Shown in pieces: positions 53,291-62,557 of a stretch of DNA of 64,000 nt (position 1 is its first letter; the number at the start of each line of letters is the position of its first letter). The position numbers were made by a program, and so were the translations under genes. A model generated the notes under the pieces. That model was given only the letters and a program-made list of their open reading frames with translations. It did no database searches and was not told the origin of the DNA. This DNA comes from an uncultured Bacteroidales bacterium (GTDB taxonomy: Bacteria; Bacteroidota; Bacteroidia; Bacteroidales; UBA932), in assembly GCA_946410455.1 (NCBI GenBank), contig CAMKAJ010000010.1, positions 1 through 64,000 of the forward strand. The letters are read 5' to 3'.

Positions 53291-53983
53291 TTACTCCCAG
53301 TTGCCGGCGTTGTTGTTAGGAGCCATAAGGCTGCCGACCTGCAGACCTTCGTACTTGTTCTGGTCGCGGCGCTCGGCGTCAAGGTTGATTCTGAGCTGGT
53401 TGTCCATGCCCTTAAGCAGGAGCTTGTAAGGCATCTTGGCCTCGAAAAGAGGTACGGGAACTCCGGAAACCATACGCACGTCGGCATCCATCTCTACAGC
53501 AGCGCCACCGGAGAAAGGTATAGTGGCCAGAGAGTCGATGCAGAAGTCGTCCCTGCGAAGGAACAGGGTGTCCTTTACGGGAATCTGTGTAACCACGGAG
53601 AACACAAGGTTCTTGTCGCCTGCCTGATACATTTCCAGGAGCTGCTCAGGAGTGATTTTGCGGTTAGCCTTGCGAACTTTCTCGGTATGAGCCCATGCCA
53701 CGGAGTCGTCGGCGGAACCTACCTGCATCACGACAGCCATCTTACCATTCTCGTAGAAGTTCTTGAGGGAGTCTATGGTAGAGACGAACTTGCCGTTAAC
53801 GCTCTTGTATGCGACCTGGAGGGTGCGGATGTCCTTGAGCCTCTGAATAGCAACGACCTCGCGTATTTCTTTCTGCTTGTTGAAGTTTACGGGCTTCATT
53901 ATGCTGCTGTAAATAGCATAGACAAGGGCCAGAATTCCGCAAAGAAGGACGACCTCCAAAAGAATCTTAAGTGCTTTGTTCAT
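53291..53983 (-). CDS. Membrane-anchored protein of unknown function
   Basis: 230 residues with one N-terminal membrane helix (ALKILLEVVLLCGILALVYAIY) followed by a periplasmic part. The stretch after the helix (FNKQKEIREVVAIQRLKDIRTLQVAYKSVNGKF) recurs in Bacteroidota proteins next to DUF3822 genes as I remember them. The layout slightly recalls type II pseudopilins. It ends AGNWE. No function can be assigned. First gene of the minus operon leading to rsmD. Confidence 0.75.
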   Translation of the reverse strand: MNKALKILLEVVLLCGILALVYAIYSSIMKPVNFNKQKEIREVVAIQRLKDIRTLQVAYKSVNGKFVSTIDSLKNFYENGKMAVVMQVGSADDSVAWAHTEKVRKANRKITPEQLLEMYQAGDKNLVFSVVTQIPVKDTLFLRRDDFCIDSLATIPFSGGAAVEMDADVRMVSGVPVPLFEAKMPYKLLLKGMDNQLRINLDAERRDQNKYEGLQVGSLMAPNNNAGNWE

Positions 53984-54015
53984 TTTATATATTCAATTTT
54001 ATTTCCAAATCCGGA

Positions 54016-54023
54016 CAAAGTTA
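54016..54023 (-). promoter_or_regulatory. Promoter -7 element of the minus operon to rsmD
   Basis: TAACTTTG on the minus strand, 32 bases before the start at 53983. Confidence 0.55.
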
Positions 54024-54055
54024 AAAAAAGGATTTATTAAATGCAATAATATTGT

Positions 54056-54063
54056 TAAATTTG
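54056..54063 (+). promoter_or_regulatory. Promoter -7 element of the nrnA-FKBP-MATE-prfB operon
   Basis: TAAATTTG, 10 bases before the chosen ATG at 54074, divergent from the promoter at 54016. Confidence 0.55.
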
Positions 54064-54073
54064 CATCGTGGAA

Positions 54074-55111
54074 ATGTCGAAACACACTGCTCTGTTAAGC
54101 TCTTGGATAGATAGTTCCAAAGTTATCAGCACCATCTCCCACGCACGTCCCGACGGCGATGCGGCCGGGTGTAGTGCTGCCATGGTGTGCTACCTGCAAG
54201 AGTGTAGAGGGAAGGACGCTGCAGCTATCCTTCCAGACCCTCTGCCAGACAACGTTTCCTTTCTCTCCGATGGCGTGAACATTCTCACAGACAAGTCTGG
54301 AGTTGCTGCGCGCCTTGCTCGTACCGACCTGCTCATCTGCCTGGACTTCAATACTTTATCTAGAGTGGAGGGGTTAGAAGACATTGTCCGCGCTTTCCCA
54401 GGCCCAAAGGTCCTCATAGACCACCACGAGGCGCCGGCCGTACAGGACTTCGATCTTTGCTTCAGCGAAACACGTATTTCATCGGCCTGCGAGCTGCTTT
54501 ACCGTGTGCTGATGGGGATGCCCGACATTGAGTCCGACGCGCACAAGCTCCCTAAGCGCACCGCCCGCGCCCTGATGACGGGCATGACTACCGACACAAA
54601 CAATTTTGCGAATTCGGTGTACCCTGGCACGCTGGCGATGGCATCGGAACTGCTGGGCGCAGGAGTAGATCGCGACGATATAATCGACAAGCTTTACCAT
54701 AGCGACCGTCCGGCGCGCCTGGCGGCAATGGGAGACCTGCTGAGCAATCGTATGAAGCTGATTCCCGGCGGCGGGGCAATGTGCGTGCTCCCGCAGTCTT
54801 TTTACGACACTCACGGCCTGCAAGACGGCGAGACCGAGGGGTTCGTGAACCTTCCCCTCTCGCTTAAAGACGTGAGGCTGAGCATCCTGGCGCGCGAAGA
54901 CGGAGACGTTTTCCGCATCTCGATACGCTCGAAAAGGGGCACTTCGGCCAGATCCCTGGCGATGAGCCATTTCCACGGAGGCGGCCACGAACAGGCGTCT
55001 GGTGGCAAAATTTTCATTCCTGCCGATATAGCTTCCCCCAGCGAAGCAGAAGATTACGTTAGAAGAATCACGGCACGGTTCCTGCAGGAGCATCCGGCCG
55101 TCAATCAATAA
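54074..55111 (+). CDS. nrnA: DHH/DHHA1 phosphoesterase (NrnA-type oligoribonuclease / pAp phosphatase)
   Basis: 345 residues from MSKHTALLSSW; an in-frame GTG two codons earlier is possible. DHH domain: ISHARPDGDAAGCSAAM, LLICLDFN, LIDHHEAP, MTGMTTDTNNFAN. DHHA1 domain: ISIRSKRGTSARSLAMSHFHGGGHEQASGG. It degrades nano-RNAs and dephosphorylates 3'-phosphoadenosine 5'-phosphate in the cytoplasm. First gene of a five-gene operon; the FKBP gene starts one base after its stop. Confidence 0.9.
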   Translation: MSKHTALLSSWIDSSKVISTISHARPDGDAAGCSAAMVCYLQECRGKDAAAILPDPLPDNVSFLSDGVNILTDKSGVAARLARTDLLICLDFNTLSRVEGLEDIVRAFPGPKVLIDHHEAPAVQDFDLCFSETRISSACELLYRVLMGMPDIESDAHKLPKRTARALMTGMTTDTNNFANSVYPGTLAMASELLGAGVDRDDIIDKLYHSDRPARLAAMGDLLSNRMKLIPGGGAMCVLPQSFYDTHGLQDGETEGFVNLPLSLKDVRLSILAREDGDVFRISIRSKRGTSARSLAMSHFHGGGHEQASGGKIFIPADIASPSEAEDYVRRITARFLQEHPAVNQ

Positions 55112-55112
55112 G

Positions 55113-56165
55113 ATGAAGAAGATAACAATCATAGCTTTGGCAGTTCTTTCTCTCTGCTCTTGCGGAAAGAAAGTCACCAGCACCGACCTTGAGGCAGCGC
55201 AGCGCTACTTCAATGCGTGGGTGCATGTTCAGATGCAGGACCATAGGGAGTACCTCTGGAAGGAGACCGAGTTGGGGTCCTATATACTCGAGGACCAAGA
55301 AGGCGCAGGGCCGAAACTCGAAGCGATTACAGATTCGCTGTACATACGCGTCAGTTACACCCAGGCCCTGCAGACCGGAGATATTTCCGGAAGCACCTAC
55401 GAGCATATCTCCAAGCAGCTCGGCACATACGACGAGACCTACTATTATGGCCCCGTAACAGCTTATGCTAAAGGGCAATATGCCGGATTTGAGGAGGCCC
55501 TCCTGGGCATGCGTGACGGAGGACGTCGCAAAGTGCTGATTCCCAGCTGGCTCATGACTTACTCCCGCTTTGATACCAAGGACGGCTACCTCAGTCAAAA
55601 GACAGACGATATCGGTACGACGGCAATTTACGACATCGAGCTCGTAGAGCATTTCGAGAACATTATGCCGTGGAGCGTAGATTCGCTCGGGCGCTATCTG
55701 GCTGCTAATTTTCCCGCTAAATATGGCTCCGATCCCGTGAAGGCCCAGGCCGATTCTTCAGGCGCGTACGGATTCTACTACGTGAGCACCAAGGCACCTG
55801 CGGACGATATTGAGCTCAAGGATACCACGGTGTATATCAACTATATAGGCAGATTGCTCAACGGCCGCGTGTTCGATACTACCATACGTGATACTGCAAT
55901 CCGCTACGGCCTCTCAAGGGACAAGACTTACGAGCCGGTGTCTATTACCTTGGGAGACCATTGGTCAGATGTCAAAATGGGCTCCTCAAGCTCATCGGTT
56001 ATCCAGGGCTTCGCCCGTACGCTCTGCCAGATGGGGCCGTTCGAAAAGGGCAGCGGCATCTTCATATCTACACTCGGCTACAGCTACAAGGGTTCGGGCT
56101 ACTCAATCCCTGCCTACGCTCCGCTGCGCTTCGATGTCGAACTCGTAGAAAACCCCAATAAATAA
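55113..56165 (+). CDS. FKBP-type peptidyl-prolyl isomerase lipoprotein, two FKBP modules
   Basis: 350 residues with lipobox LCSC. The first FKBP-like module spans about 60-180 (VSYTQALQTGDISGSTYE, GFEEALLGMRDGGRRKVLIPSWL, IYDIELVEHF). The second is about 215-348 (VYINYIGRLLNGRVFDTTI, QGFARTLCQMGPFEKGSGIFIS, LRFDVELVENP). It assists folding of exported proteins at the membrane. The stop overlaps the MATE start (TAATG). Confidence 0.87.
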   Translation: MKKITIIALAVLSLCSCGKKVTSTDLEAAQRYFNAWVHVQMQDHREYLWKETELGSYILEDQEGAGPKLEAITDSLYIRVSYTQALQTGDISGSTYEHISKQLGTYDETYYYGPVTAYAKGQYAGFEEALLGMRDGGRRKVLIPSWLMTYSRFDTKDGYLSQKTDDIGTTAIYDIELVEHFENIMPWSVDSLGRYLAANFPAKYGSDPVKAQADSSGAYGFYYVSTKAPADDIELKDTTVYINYIGRLLNGRVFDTTIRDTAIRYGLSRDKTYEPVSITLGDHWSDVKMGSSSSSVIQGFARTLCQMGPFEKGSGIFISTLGYSYKGSGYSIPAYAPLRFDVELVENPNK

Positions 56166-57559
56166 TGGCGGACAACGCGGCCGCCCCCCTGGAGCTGGGT
56201 ACCGAAAAAATCGGCACCCTGCTTCGCAAGTTTGCCGTCCCAGGAATAATTGCACAGACGGCCGCGTCGCTATACAATATGGTGGACAGCATCTACATCG
56301 GCCATATCCCCGATGTGGGCTCGTACGCAATCTCCGGCCTGGCCGTAACCTTCCCGCTGATGAACATCAGCATAGCTCTGGGTACTCTAGTGGGGGTGGG
56401 TGCCATGACCCTGATATCTATATTGCTGGGGCAGAAGAACTATGAGGCAGCCGGGCGCGTGCTCTCCAATACGCTGACTCTCAATGTTATAGTCGGCGTT
56501 CTCTTTACCGTGGTGGCAATGGTCTTCCTGGACCCTATTCTTTATTTCTTCGGGGCCAGCGACAAGACCATTCCGTTTGCACGGGACTATATGACCATCA
56601 TTATCCTGGGCAATACTTTTACCCATCTGATGCACGGTTTCAACGGAATCATCCGTTCATCGGGCCATCCCAAGACGGCGATGGGGCTCACCCTTTTCAC
56701 CGTTATGTCCAACGCCATCCTGGATCCGATATTCATTTTCGGCCTCGGTATGGGTATCAAAGGGGCCGCACTTGCAACTGTCATCTGCCAGATTCTGGCG
56801 TTGGTTTATACGTTCAAGTTCCTCTCAGACAAGAAACATTTCCTGCATTTCACCAAGCCCGTTTTCCGGCTCGACGGTAAAGTGGCCCGGCAGGCACTGG
56901 CCATTGGAGTTGGGCCTTTCTTGATGAATGTTGCTGCGAGCCTTGTGGCTCTGTTTGTGAACCAGCAGCTTCGCAAGTACGGCGGCGACCTTGCAATCGG
57001 TGCATACGGCATAGTGAACCGTTTTGTGATGTTGTTCGCAATGATTTGCATGGGCTTCAACCAGGGACTCCAGCCAATAGCGGGGTACAATTATGGCGCG
57101 CGGCAATACTCAAGAGTCAAAGAAATTTTTGTGCTTACGGCAAAATGGGAAGTGCTGATGACTACTATCTGCTTCTTGATAGCTATGTTCATACCAGAAC
57201 TTGCAGTAGGCATGTTTACCAATGATCCCGAGCTTAAAGCACTTGCCGCCAAAGGTTTGCGATACACTACCGCCGGATTCGCATTAGTGGGGTTCGGCAT
57301 GGCTTCCGGCAATTTCTTCCAGTGCTTGGGAATGGTCAAGAAATCCATATTCCTCTCGCTTTCCAGACAGCTTTTATTCTTGCTGCCACTTATCTACACT
57401 CTTCCCCTTAAGTTCCAGGAGACAGGTGTATGGATAAGCTTCCCCATATCTGACATTCTCAATATCACCGTGTCTGCGGTATTCATAATTGATATCTTCA
57501 AGAAATTTTCCCGACTCAAGGACGGCGAAGAAGCCAAGTCTTTGGGCGGAACGATATAG
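56165..57559 (+). CDS. MATE-family efflux transporter
   Basis: 464 residues, about twelve helices in two six-helix halves. MATE motifs: FAVPGIIAQTAASLYNMVDSIYIGHI, GNTFTHLMHGFNGIIRSSGHPKTAM, AIGAYGIVNRFVMLFAMICMGFNQGLQPIAGYNYGA. It exports cationic drugs or metabolites using Na+ or H+. The substrate is not readable. In the nrnA-prfB operon it probably serves no related function. Confidence 0.93.
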   Translation: MADNAAAPLELGTEKIGTLLRKFAVPGIIAQTAASLYNMVDSIYIGHIPDVGSYAISGLAVTFPLMNISIALGTLVGVGAMTLISILLGQKNYEAAGRVLSNTLTLNVIVGVLFTVVAMVFLDPILYFFGASDKTIPFARDYMTIIILGNTFTHLMHGFNGIIRSSGHPKTAMGLTLFTVMSNAILDPIFIFGLGMGIKGAALATVICQILALVYTFKFLSDKKHFLHFTKPVFRLDGKVARQALAIGVGPFLMNVAASLVALFVNQQLRKYGGDLAIGAYGIVNRFVMLFAMICMGFNQGLQPIAGYNYGARQYSRVKEIFVLTAKWEVLMTTICFLIAMFIPELAVGMFTNDPELKALAAKGLRYTTAGFALVGFGMASGNFFQCLGMVKKSIFLSLSRQLLFLLPLIYTLPLKFQETGVWISFPISDILNITVSAVFIIDIFKKFSRLKDGEEAKSLGGTI

Positions 57560-57564
57560 CGCTT

Positions 57565-58197
57565 ATGGATAATAAGATAATCATCACTATCGGACGTCAG
57601 TTCGGAAGCGGTGGCAAGAGCGTAGCCACAGCAGTTGCCCAGAGACTCGGCATTCCCGTGTATGACCAGGAGCTCATCCTTAATGCTGCCAAGAACAGCG
57701 GTTTGAGCCCTGAGTTTCTTAAGAAATCCGACGAGCACCGCAGCTCTTTCGGCCTGCGAGGGTGGCTGGACCTGGGTCGTTTCTGGCACAACAACCCGTC
57801 TAATTTGATGGATGACAACGAGCTTTTCCGGATTCAGAGCGACGCTATACGCGATCTTGCCAGTAAGGGTAGCGCCGTTTTCGTGGGCCGTGCATCGGAT
57901 TACGTGCTCCGCGATATGAAGACCTTGGATGTCTTTGTACACGCTCCTATGGATGCACGCAAGGCTCGCGTTGCGGAGCGCCTCGGCATAAGCCAGCAGG
58001 AGGCTGAAGAGATGATTCTCAAGAAAGACAAAGGCCGCAAAGACTACTACGACCTCCTCACCTTTGGCGACAATTGGGGCGTTGCCTCCAATTACGACCT
58101 CTGCGTAGACTCCTCGCTGCTGGGAATAGAGGGGACGGCCGATCTGATTATCCGCTTTTGGCGCGAGGCGTTTTCTGTAAATTCTTCCGAACTATGA
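57565..58197 (+). CDS. Cytidylate-kinase-like family protein
   Basis: 210 residues. P-loop IIITIGRQFGSGGKSVATAVAQRLGIPVYDQELI is the signature of the AAA_26/cytidylate-kinase-like group. The lid region is RVAERLGISQQEAEEMILKKDKGRKDYYDLLTFGDNWG. These proteins are widespread in anaerobes; their substrate is unproven and they differ from true Cmk. It overlaps prfB by ATGA. Confidence 0.88.
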   Translation: MDNKIIITIGRQFGSGGKSVATAVAQRLGIPVYDQELILNAAKNSGLSPEFLKKSDEHRSSFGLRGWLDLGRFWHNNPSNLMDDNELFRIQSDAIRDLASKGSAVFVGRASDYVLRDMKTLDVFVHAPMDARKARVAERLGISQQEAEEMILKKDKGRKDYYDLLTFGDNWGVASNYDLCVDSSLLGIEGTADLIIRFWREAFSVNSSEL

Positions 58198-59261
58198 TAA
58201 GCCAGGAACAAGTTAAAGAGCTCTCCCAGCGTACTGAGGCACTCCTTAAGTACCTTAAGATAGAGGAGAAGCGCAAGACGGTTGCGGAAGGCGAGAGCCA
58301 GAGTCAGGCCCCCGGTTTCTGGGATGACCCTAAGGCTGCGGAGCAGTTCCTCAAGCAGCTCAACCCAGTGAAGGCATGGGTTAGTGCGTACGACAAACTT
58401 TGCTCCCAGGTGGAGGATCTAGAAGTGCTGCTGGAGCTCGACCCCGAGGGCGAAGATACCGACAAGGCCTATGCGGATGCTGTAAAAGCACTTGAGGATC
58501 TGGAACTTAAGAATATGCTCGGAGCAGAAGGCGACAACCTCGGAGCCGTGCTTACTATCAATTCCGGAGCCGGCGGTACCGAGGCTAACGACTGGAGCGC
58601 CATGCTCATGCGAATGTACCAGCGATGGGGCGAGCGCAACGGTTACAAGATGACTACCACCGAGCTCATCGAGGGTGACGAGGCAGGAATCAAGTCCTGC
58701 ACCATACAGTTCGAGGGCGATTTTGCCTACGGCTACCTTAAGGCCGAGTCGGGCGTGCACCGACTGGTGAGAATCTCTCCCTTCAATGCCCAGGGTAAGC
58801 GCCAGACTACTTTCAGCAGCGTTTTCGTGTACCCTCTGGTTGACGACAGCATCAACATAGAAATCAACCCCTCGGATATTGAGTGGGATACCTTCCGCAG
58901 CGGTGGCCACGGCGGGCAGAACGTCAATAAAGTAGAGACGGGCGTGCGTGTAAGGCATATCCCAACGGGCATCACCGTTGAGAATACCGAGACCCGCAGC
59001 CAGCAAGACAACCGCCAGCGGGCCCTCCTCATCCTTAAATCACGCCTTTACGATATTGAGCTCAAGAAGCGGCAGGAGAAGCAGGCTGAGCTGGAAGGGC
59101 AGAAGAAGCGCATCGAATGGGGCAGCCAGATCCGCTCCTACGTGCTCCATCCATACAAGATGGTCAAGGACCTCCGCACAGGCTGGGAGACCGCCGACAC
59201 TCAGGGAGTGCTCGACGGCGACCTCAACGCCTTTATGAAGGAATTCCTGATGAATCAATAG
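58194..59261 (+). CDS. prfB: Peptide chain release factor 2, continuous frame
   Basis: 355 residues. Reads UGA and UAA stop codons. The SPF recognition tripeptide is in LVRISPFNAQGKRQTTFSSV and the catalytic GGQ in SGGHGGQNVNKVETGVRVRH. The ATG overlaps the previous stop (ATGA). The gene reads through in one frame: the usual in-frame TGA with programmed +1 frameshift near codon 25 is absent, so the common autoregulation is missing here. Confidence 0.94.
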   Translation: MISQEQVKELSQRTEALLKYLKIEEKRKTVAEGESQSQAPGFWDDPKAAEQFLKQLNPVKAWVSAYDKLCSQVEDLEVLLELDPEGEDTDKAYADAVKALEDLELKNMLGAEGDNLGAVLTINSGAGGTEANDWSAMLMRMYQRWGERNGYKMTTTELIEGDEAGIKSCTIQFEGDFAYGYLKAESGVHRLVRISPFNAQGKRQTTFSSVFVYPLVDDSINIEINPSDIEWDTFRSGGHGGQNVNKVETGVRVRHIPTGITVENTETRSQQDNRQRALLILKSRLYDIELKKRQEKQAELEGQKKRIEWGSQIRSYVLHPYKMVKDLRTGWETADTQGVLDGDLNAFMKEFLMNQ

Positions 59262-59279
59262 CTCCCGGCGAGCCCAGTC

Positions 59280-60629
59280 TTAAAGGTCGTAACTTACGCC
59301 CAGCGTCAAGACTTTGTCGTTGGCCTTGAGTGGCGTAGATGTGTAAGGAATTGTGCCTCCTATTCCATTCTGGAGGCCTGCGGTGATGCGGAATTTGAGT
59401 ACTCGAACCGCTGCAGCCGCGCCCCAAATAAAACCGTAAGAGCCATAACCGGCGGTGGCGCTCATATCCAGCCATGAGCAGGGGTTGAGACCGATTCCGC
59501 CGCGTGCTTCCCAGTAGGGCAGAATGTCACTCCACACGTACCTCCCGGTAGCACCCAGCGTGAGCCTGTCGTAGAAGGGCATTGAGTATTTGATACCCGC
59601 ACTCGCCTGGATAGGTATTGCCACGAACTTCTTGTTGTTGGCCTCGCTGTGCAGCTGTATCGCTCCCAGGGCCTGTTCTATCAAGTCGCTGCCTATCTCC
59701 TTGAGGCTGTTCGAATTAAGCTGATCTACGCCAACCTCGTGCAAGCCGTCAAAATGTATTTGACCGGTTGCGGTTGCAGCATTGCCGTAGTACCAGAAAA
59801 TGGTTCCGATGTCAAGCACAGAAGCGCTGATGGAGAGATTCTCTATGGGCGTGAACTCTATGCCCAGGTCGAGTGCTGCTCCTATCCCGCAGGGCTTTCC
59901 CCACTTATGCTTGGCGCTGGTCAGAGGCAGCCCCTCCTGGCCTATGTTCTCGTACAGAATCTTGGTACTCACGCTGGTAAGATTCATATCCAGGGCCATG
60001 TCAGCAGTATATTCGGTGCCTGACATGCCTACATCTAAGCGGGTGGCTTTAAGGTCTGCGGCAGCCAGCCCTACCAGCAGCTTGGCCCGACCGCCTACAG
60101 ACAGGAAGTCGCCGATTTTATGGGAGTAACCGTATGCTATTTCTGCATAAGCGTTACCGAATGCCCGGAGGCTGCTCAAGTCGTAGTCGATGTCTGCTGT
60201 GCCCAGTTTTGCAATTTTAAACAGGCCCGAGGGCACTGAGGCTCCGTATGAGCCTCGCACGCTTACATCAATGGTATGGAACCCGGCCCCGGAGGCGAAT
60301 CCGTACGACAGCAGGTTGTAGTCTATGGTTCCTGCGGTGCTGCAACTCTCTGGCAGGGCGCCGAGAAAGGTAGCGGCAGGTACATCCGGGTGCAGGCCGG
60401 TTGCCAGACCCGACTCCAGAGGATAAAGGAAAGCGGCGGCTCCCACGTTATTACGCTGGCCTGAGTTGAATCGGCCAAGACTCAAGAACGAGGTGCTGCC
60501 TGTCATTGCAGGGTTGTAGCGATAGTTCATCCGGTAGTCTTTCAGCAAGAAAGCTTCATCGAATCCTTGGGCGCCCAGAGCGGCGCAAACCAAAAGGCCG
60601 GCTGCGGCAAGTATATATCTAGTTTTCAT
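59280..60629 (-). CDS. DUF5723-like outer-membrane beta-barrel protein
   Basis: 449 residues with signal peptide ending LGAQG. The body alternates short strands (FSLGRFNSGQRNNVGAAAFLYPL, AYGYSHKIGDFLSVGGRAKLL, LTLGATGRYVWSDILPYW) and ends VLTLGVSYDL, an aromatic/hydrophobic barrel terminus. The fold resembles the PorV/FadL-like DUF5723 group of Bacteroidota. It is co-transcribed with the lipoprotein upstream (11-base overlap), suggesting a joint role at the outer membrane. Function unknown. Confidence 0.7.
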   Translation of the reverse strand: MKTRYILAAAGLLVCAALGAQGFDEAFLLKDYRMNYRYNPAMTGSTSFLSLGRFNSGQRNNVGAAAFLYPLESGLATGLHPDVPAATFLGALPESCSTAGTIDYNLLSYGFASGAGFHTIDVSVRGSYGASVPSGLFKIAKLGTADIDYDLSSLRAFGNAYAEIAYGYSHKIGDFLSVGGRAKLLVGLAAADLKATRLDVGMSGTEYTADMALDMNLTSVSTKILYENIGQEGLPLTSAKHKWGKPCGIGAALDLGIEFTPIENLSISASVLDIGTIFWYYGNAATATGQIHFDGLHEVGVDQLNSNSLKEIGSDLIEQALGAIQLHSEANNKKFVAIPIQASAGIKYSMPFYDRLTLGATGRYVWSDILPYWEARGGIGLNPCSWLDMSATAGYGSYGFIWGAAAAVRVLKFRITAGLQNGIGGTIPYTSTPLKANDKVLTLGVSYDL

Positions 60630-61842
60630 CTTCAGGGTCTTGATTGTTGAACAATGTGATACCTCCGCTGAGGGTAGCGGCAGCCGATTTAATGCTAATA
60701 CCTTGTTTGGCAGATAGTTTGGTGTCTGTGGCTACAGTAGGTGCAGACAGAGCGATATCTACTTCCAGGCTCTTCAGGTCCGGTACAGTACCTTCGAGCG
60801 CTTCTATTGTGAAAGTAAGTGGCGTAGTGGTAGGGAACTCCATCGTGCCACCAAGAACTGTGAAGCCGCTGCTGATTACAATATTAGTATCCGGTTCTGT
60901 CCCGTCATCGCTGCCGTCTTCTGCGTATTTTGGCTTGAGCACGCTGATCCTGTTAACCTGTACGTCGATGGGAATTGTGCTCTCTATATCCAGGGTTATA
61001 TTGCACTTCTTCAGCTCATACTGCCCGAGGGGGATAGACAGGTTTTTTACTGGAAGATTTACAGGAAGATTGAACTTCGGTCCCACGGCAACGCAGGACT
61101 TGTAATCGTAGTAGAAGGTGATATTGTTGTTGATTTTCTTGCTTATTTTGTTGGGGAAGTTCGCCGGCAGGTCTACCTGCAGATCGTTCAGATATACGGA
61201 ACTCAGAGAAACTGTGAGGTCTTCCGGTATCTGGAGCTCTGCGATGACAACTTTGTCGGCATTACCCGTGAGTTGGTAATCTTTTACTTCGCACGGGCCC
61301 TCAGTAGCAGTCTGATAAGTACTGTAATCAATGCCTTGAGCAGTTACGGAGGTGTTAATCACCGCTTTGTCCCACATGGGATTGCTTGCCTGTACGTTCA
61401 GCTTCTGTTCCCGGCACTGCAATCCTACCAAACCCAGCATGGTTGCCGCGCCGCCGATGCTGGCGCTTTTGCTGCCGGCATTCCAGCTGTACGGTTGACT
61501 TGGATCCTCAACAATATCTTTCAGCAGATAGAGACTCTCCGTAAATAAAACATCCGAGGATGCAAGCCCGAAGCTGCCGTCTTCGCCTATTGTAAGAAGA
61601 CTATTGAGCAGCTCGCTGATAGTCTCAGACTGTCCCAGCAGGTAGCCCACAGATATCGGGCCGATATCGCCTACCGGCACAGAGATTTCTTCTTCGAACA
61701 GGCGTACAGTGCCGTCGATACCCTCCGAAGTGTCGTACTTAAGGTTCGCCGTGCAGGCCCCGATAATGAAGACGGTTGCGGTTAATACTACCGCCGCACA
61801 AGCACTTTTGATAACTGAAGATTCTTTCATAGACGTACTCAT
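60619..61842 (-). CDS. Lipoprotein of unknown function, paired with the barrel protein
   Basis: 407 residues from MSTSMKESSV (a start at 61830 is also possible). The lipoprotein signal ends IIGAC. The rest is predicted beta-rich, with many Thr/Ser/Val strands (FEEEISVPVGDIGPISVGYLL, LTVSLSSVYLNDLQVDLPANF, IPIDVQVNRISVL) and no recognised motif. It lies in an operon with the following barrel gene; the stop falls inside that gene's first codons. Confidence 0.7.
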   Translation of the reverse strand: MSTSMKESSVIKSACAAVVLTATVFIIGACTANLKYDTSEGIDGTVRLFEEEISVPVGDIGPISVGYLLGQSETISELLNSLLTIGEDGSFGLASSDVLFTESLYLLKDIVEDPSQPYSWNAGSKSASIGGAATMLGLVGLQCREQKLNVQASNPMWDKAVINTSVTAQGIDYSTYQTATEGPCEVKDYQLTGNADKVVIAELQIPEDLTVSLSSVYLNDLQVDLPANFPNKISKKINNNITFYYDYKSCVAVGPKFNLPVNLPVKNLSIPLGQYELKKCNITLDIESTIPIDVQVNRISVLKPKYAEDGSDDGTEPDTNIVISSGFTVLGGTMEFPTTTPLTFTIEALEGTVPDLKSLEVDIALSAPTVATDTKLSAKQGISIKSAAATLSGGITLFNNQDPEDEN

Positions 61843-61847
61843 TAGGG

Positions 61848-61855
61848 CAAATATA
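61848..61855 (-). promoter_or_regulatory. Promoter -7 element of the lipoprotein/barrel operon
   Basis: TATATTTG on the minus strand, close to the start at 61842; the inner ATG at 61830 would leave a more normal leader. Confidence 0.5.
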
Positions 61856-61927
61856 CAAAAAAATCGGCTATTTGGCGTAACAGTTTCTTTGTTTTTATGC
61901 TTGCAATGACGAAAAATGGTTAGAGCA

Positions 61928-62003
61928 CAAAGTCATGCACATTTTTCTGTTTTACTAAACATCCCAAAAGATTTGCAGAGGTCCGAGGGATTGGTTATCT
62001 TCG
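61928..62003. repeat. Promoter-bearing repeat, copy A
   Basis: Shares with copies B and C a CAAAG...ATGCAC left edge, the core CCCAAAAGATTTGC followed by AGGTC-GAGGGA, and a right-edge -7-like TATCTTCG. It sits just before the decayed DUF3800 gene. Confidence 0.75.
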
Positions 62004-62016
62004 TAAACCTTAATAT

Positions 62017-62340
62017 GTGAGCTATGAGGGAGTATATGATATAGTGTGTGACGAGTCGCTGTCGAAGGGTACGTATTATTCTCACTTCTACGGCGGTGTG
62101 CTTGTGAAGAGTAAGGATTTCTACCGGGTGAATACCGCGATTTCAAGGCTCATCTGAACTATCTCCAAGAACTCTCGCTATTTCACAATGCCAAGATTAT
62201 CCTAAGGCCTTGGGACATTTCCGAGATCGACTCTCACAAGCATCCAATCCAGCAGTGTATGGATATTGTTCTGGGCGCGATGGCTTTCCATATGAACAAG
62301 ATGCATCTGGTTACCGGCAGCACTGGAACTCTGGGCAAGA
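62017..62340 (+). pseudogene. DUF3800-family gene remnant
   Basis: Two coding fragments are visible. The first, from GTG 62017, reads SYEGVYDIVCDESLSKGTYY and YGGVLVKSKDFYRVN, the acidic N-terminal motif of a DUF3800 (RNase-H-like) protein, and stops at a TGA near 62157. The second, in another frame from about 62140, reads FKAHLNYLQELSLFHNAKI, ILRPWDISEIDSHKH and CMDIVLGAMAFHMNKMHLV, the later part of such a protein. Roughly the middle third of the protein is missing between them, and the 3' end runs into 72-bp tandem repeats. Repeat A supplies a promoter-like element upstream. The family name is from memory of similar Bacteroides proteins. Confidence 0.7.
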
Positions 62341-62360
62341 AAACCACAAACAACCCCGCA

Positions 62361-62557
62361 GAAAGGACTGCCAGACCCTCCACAGTCCTTTCCCCACCAC
62401 TTTTCTGCCGGAAAACGTCAAAACCCGCCTCCGAAAGGACTGCCAGACCCTCCACAGTCCTTTCCCCGCCACTTTTCTGCCGGAAAACGTCAAAACCCGC
62501 CTCCGAAAGGACTGCCAGCCCTCTCACAGTCCTTTCCCCGCCACTTTTCTGCCGGAA
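62361..62557. repeat. 72-bp tandem repeat, 2.7 copies
   Basis: Units begin at 62361, 62433 and 62505 (GAAAGGACTGCCAG...). Each contains an inverted repeat AAAGGACTG / CAGTCCTTT. As 72 is a multiple of three, reading frames stay open through the array on both strands, which creates false ORFs. Confidence 0.95.

Noticed and set aside
62361..62557. Possible CRISPR array
   Set aside because: Whole 72-bp units repeat without unique spacers.
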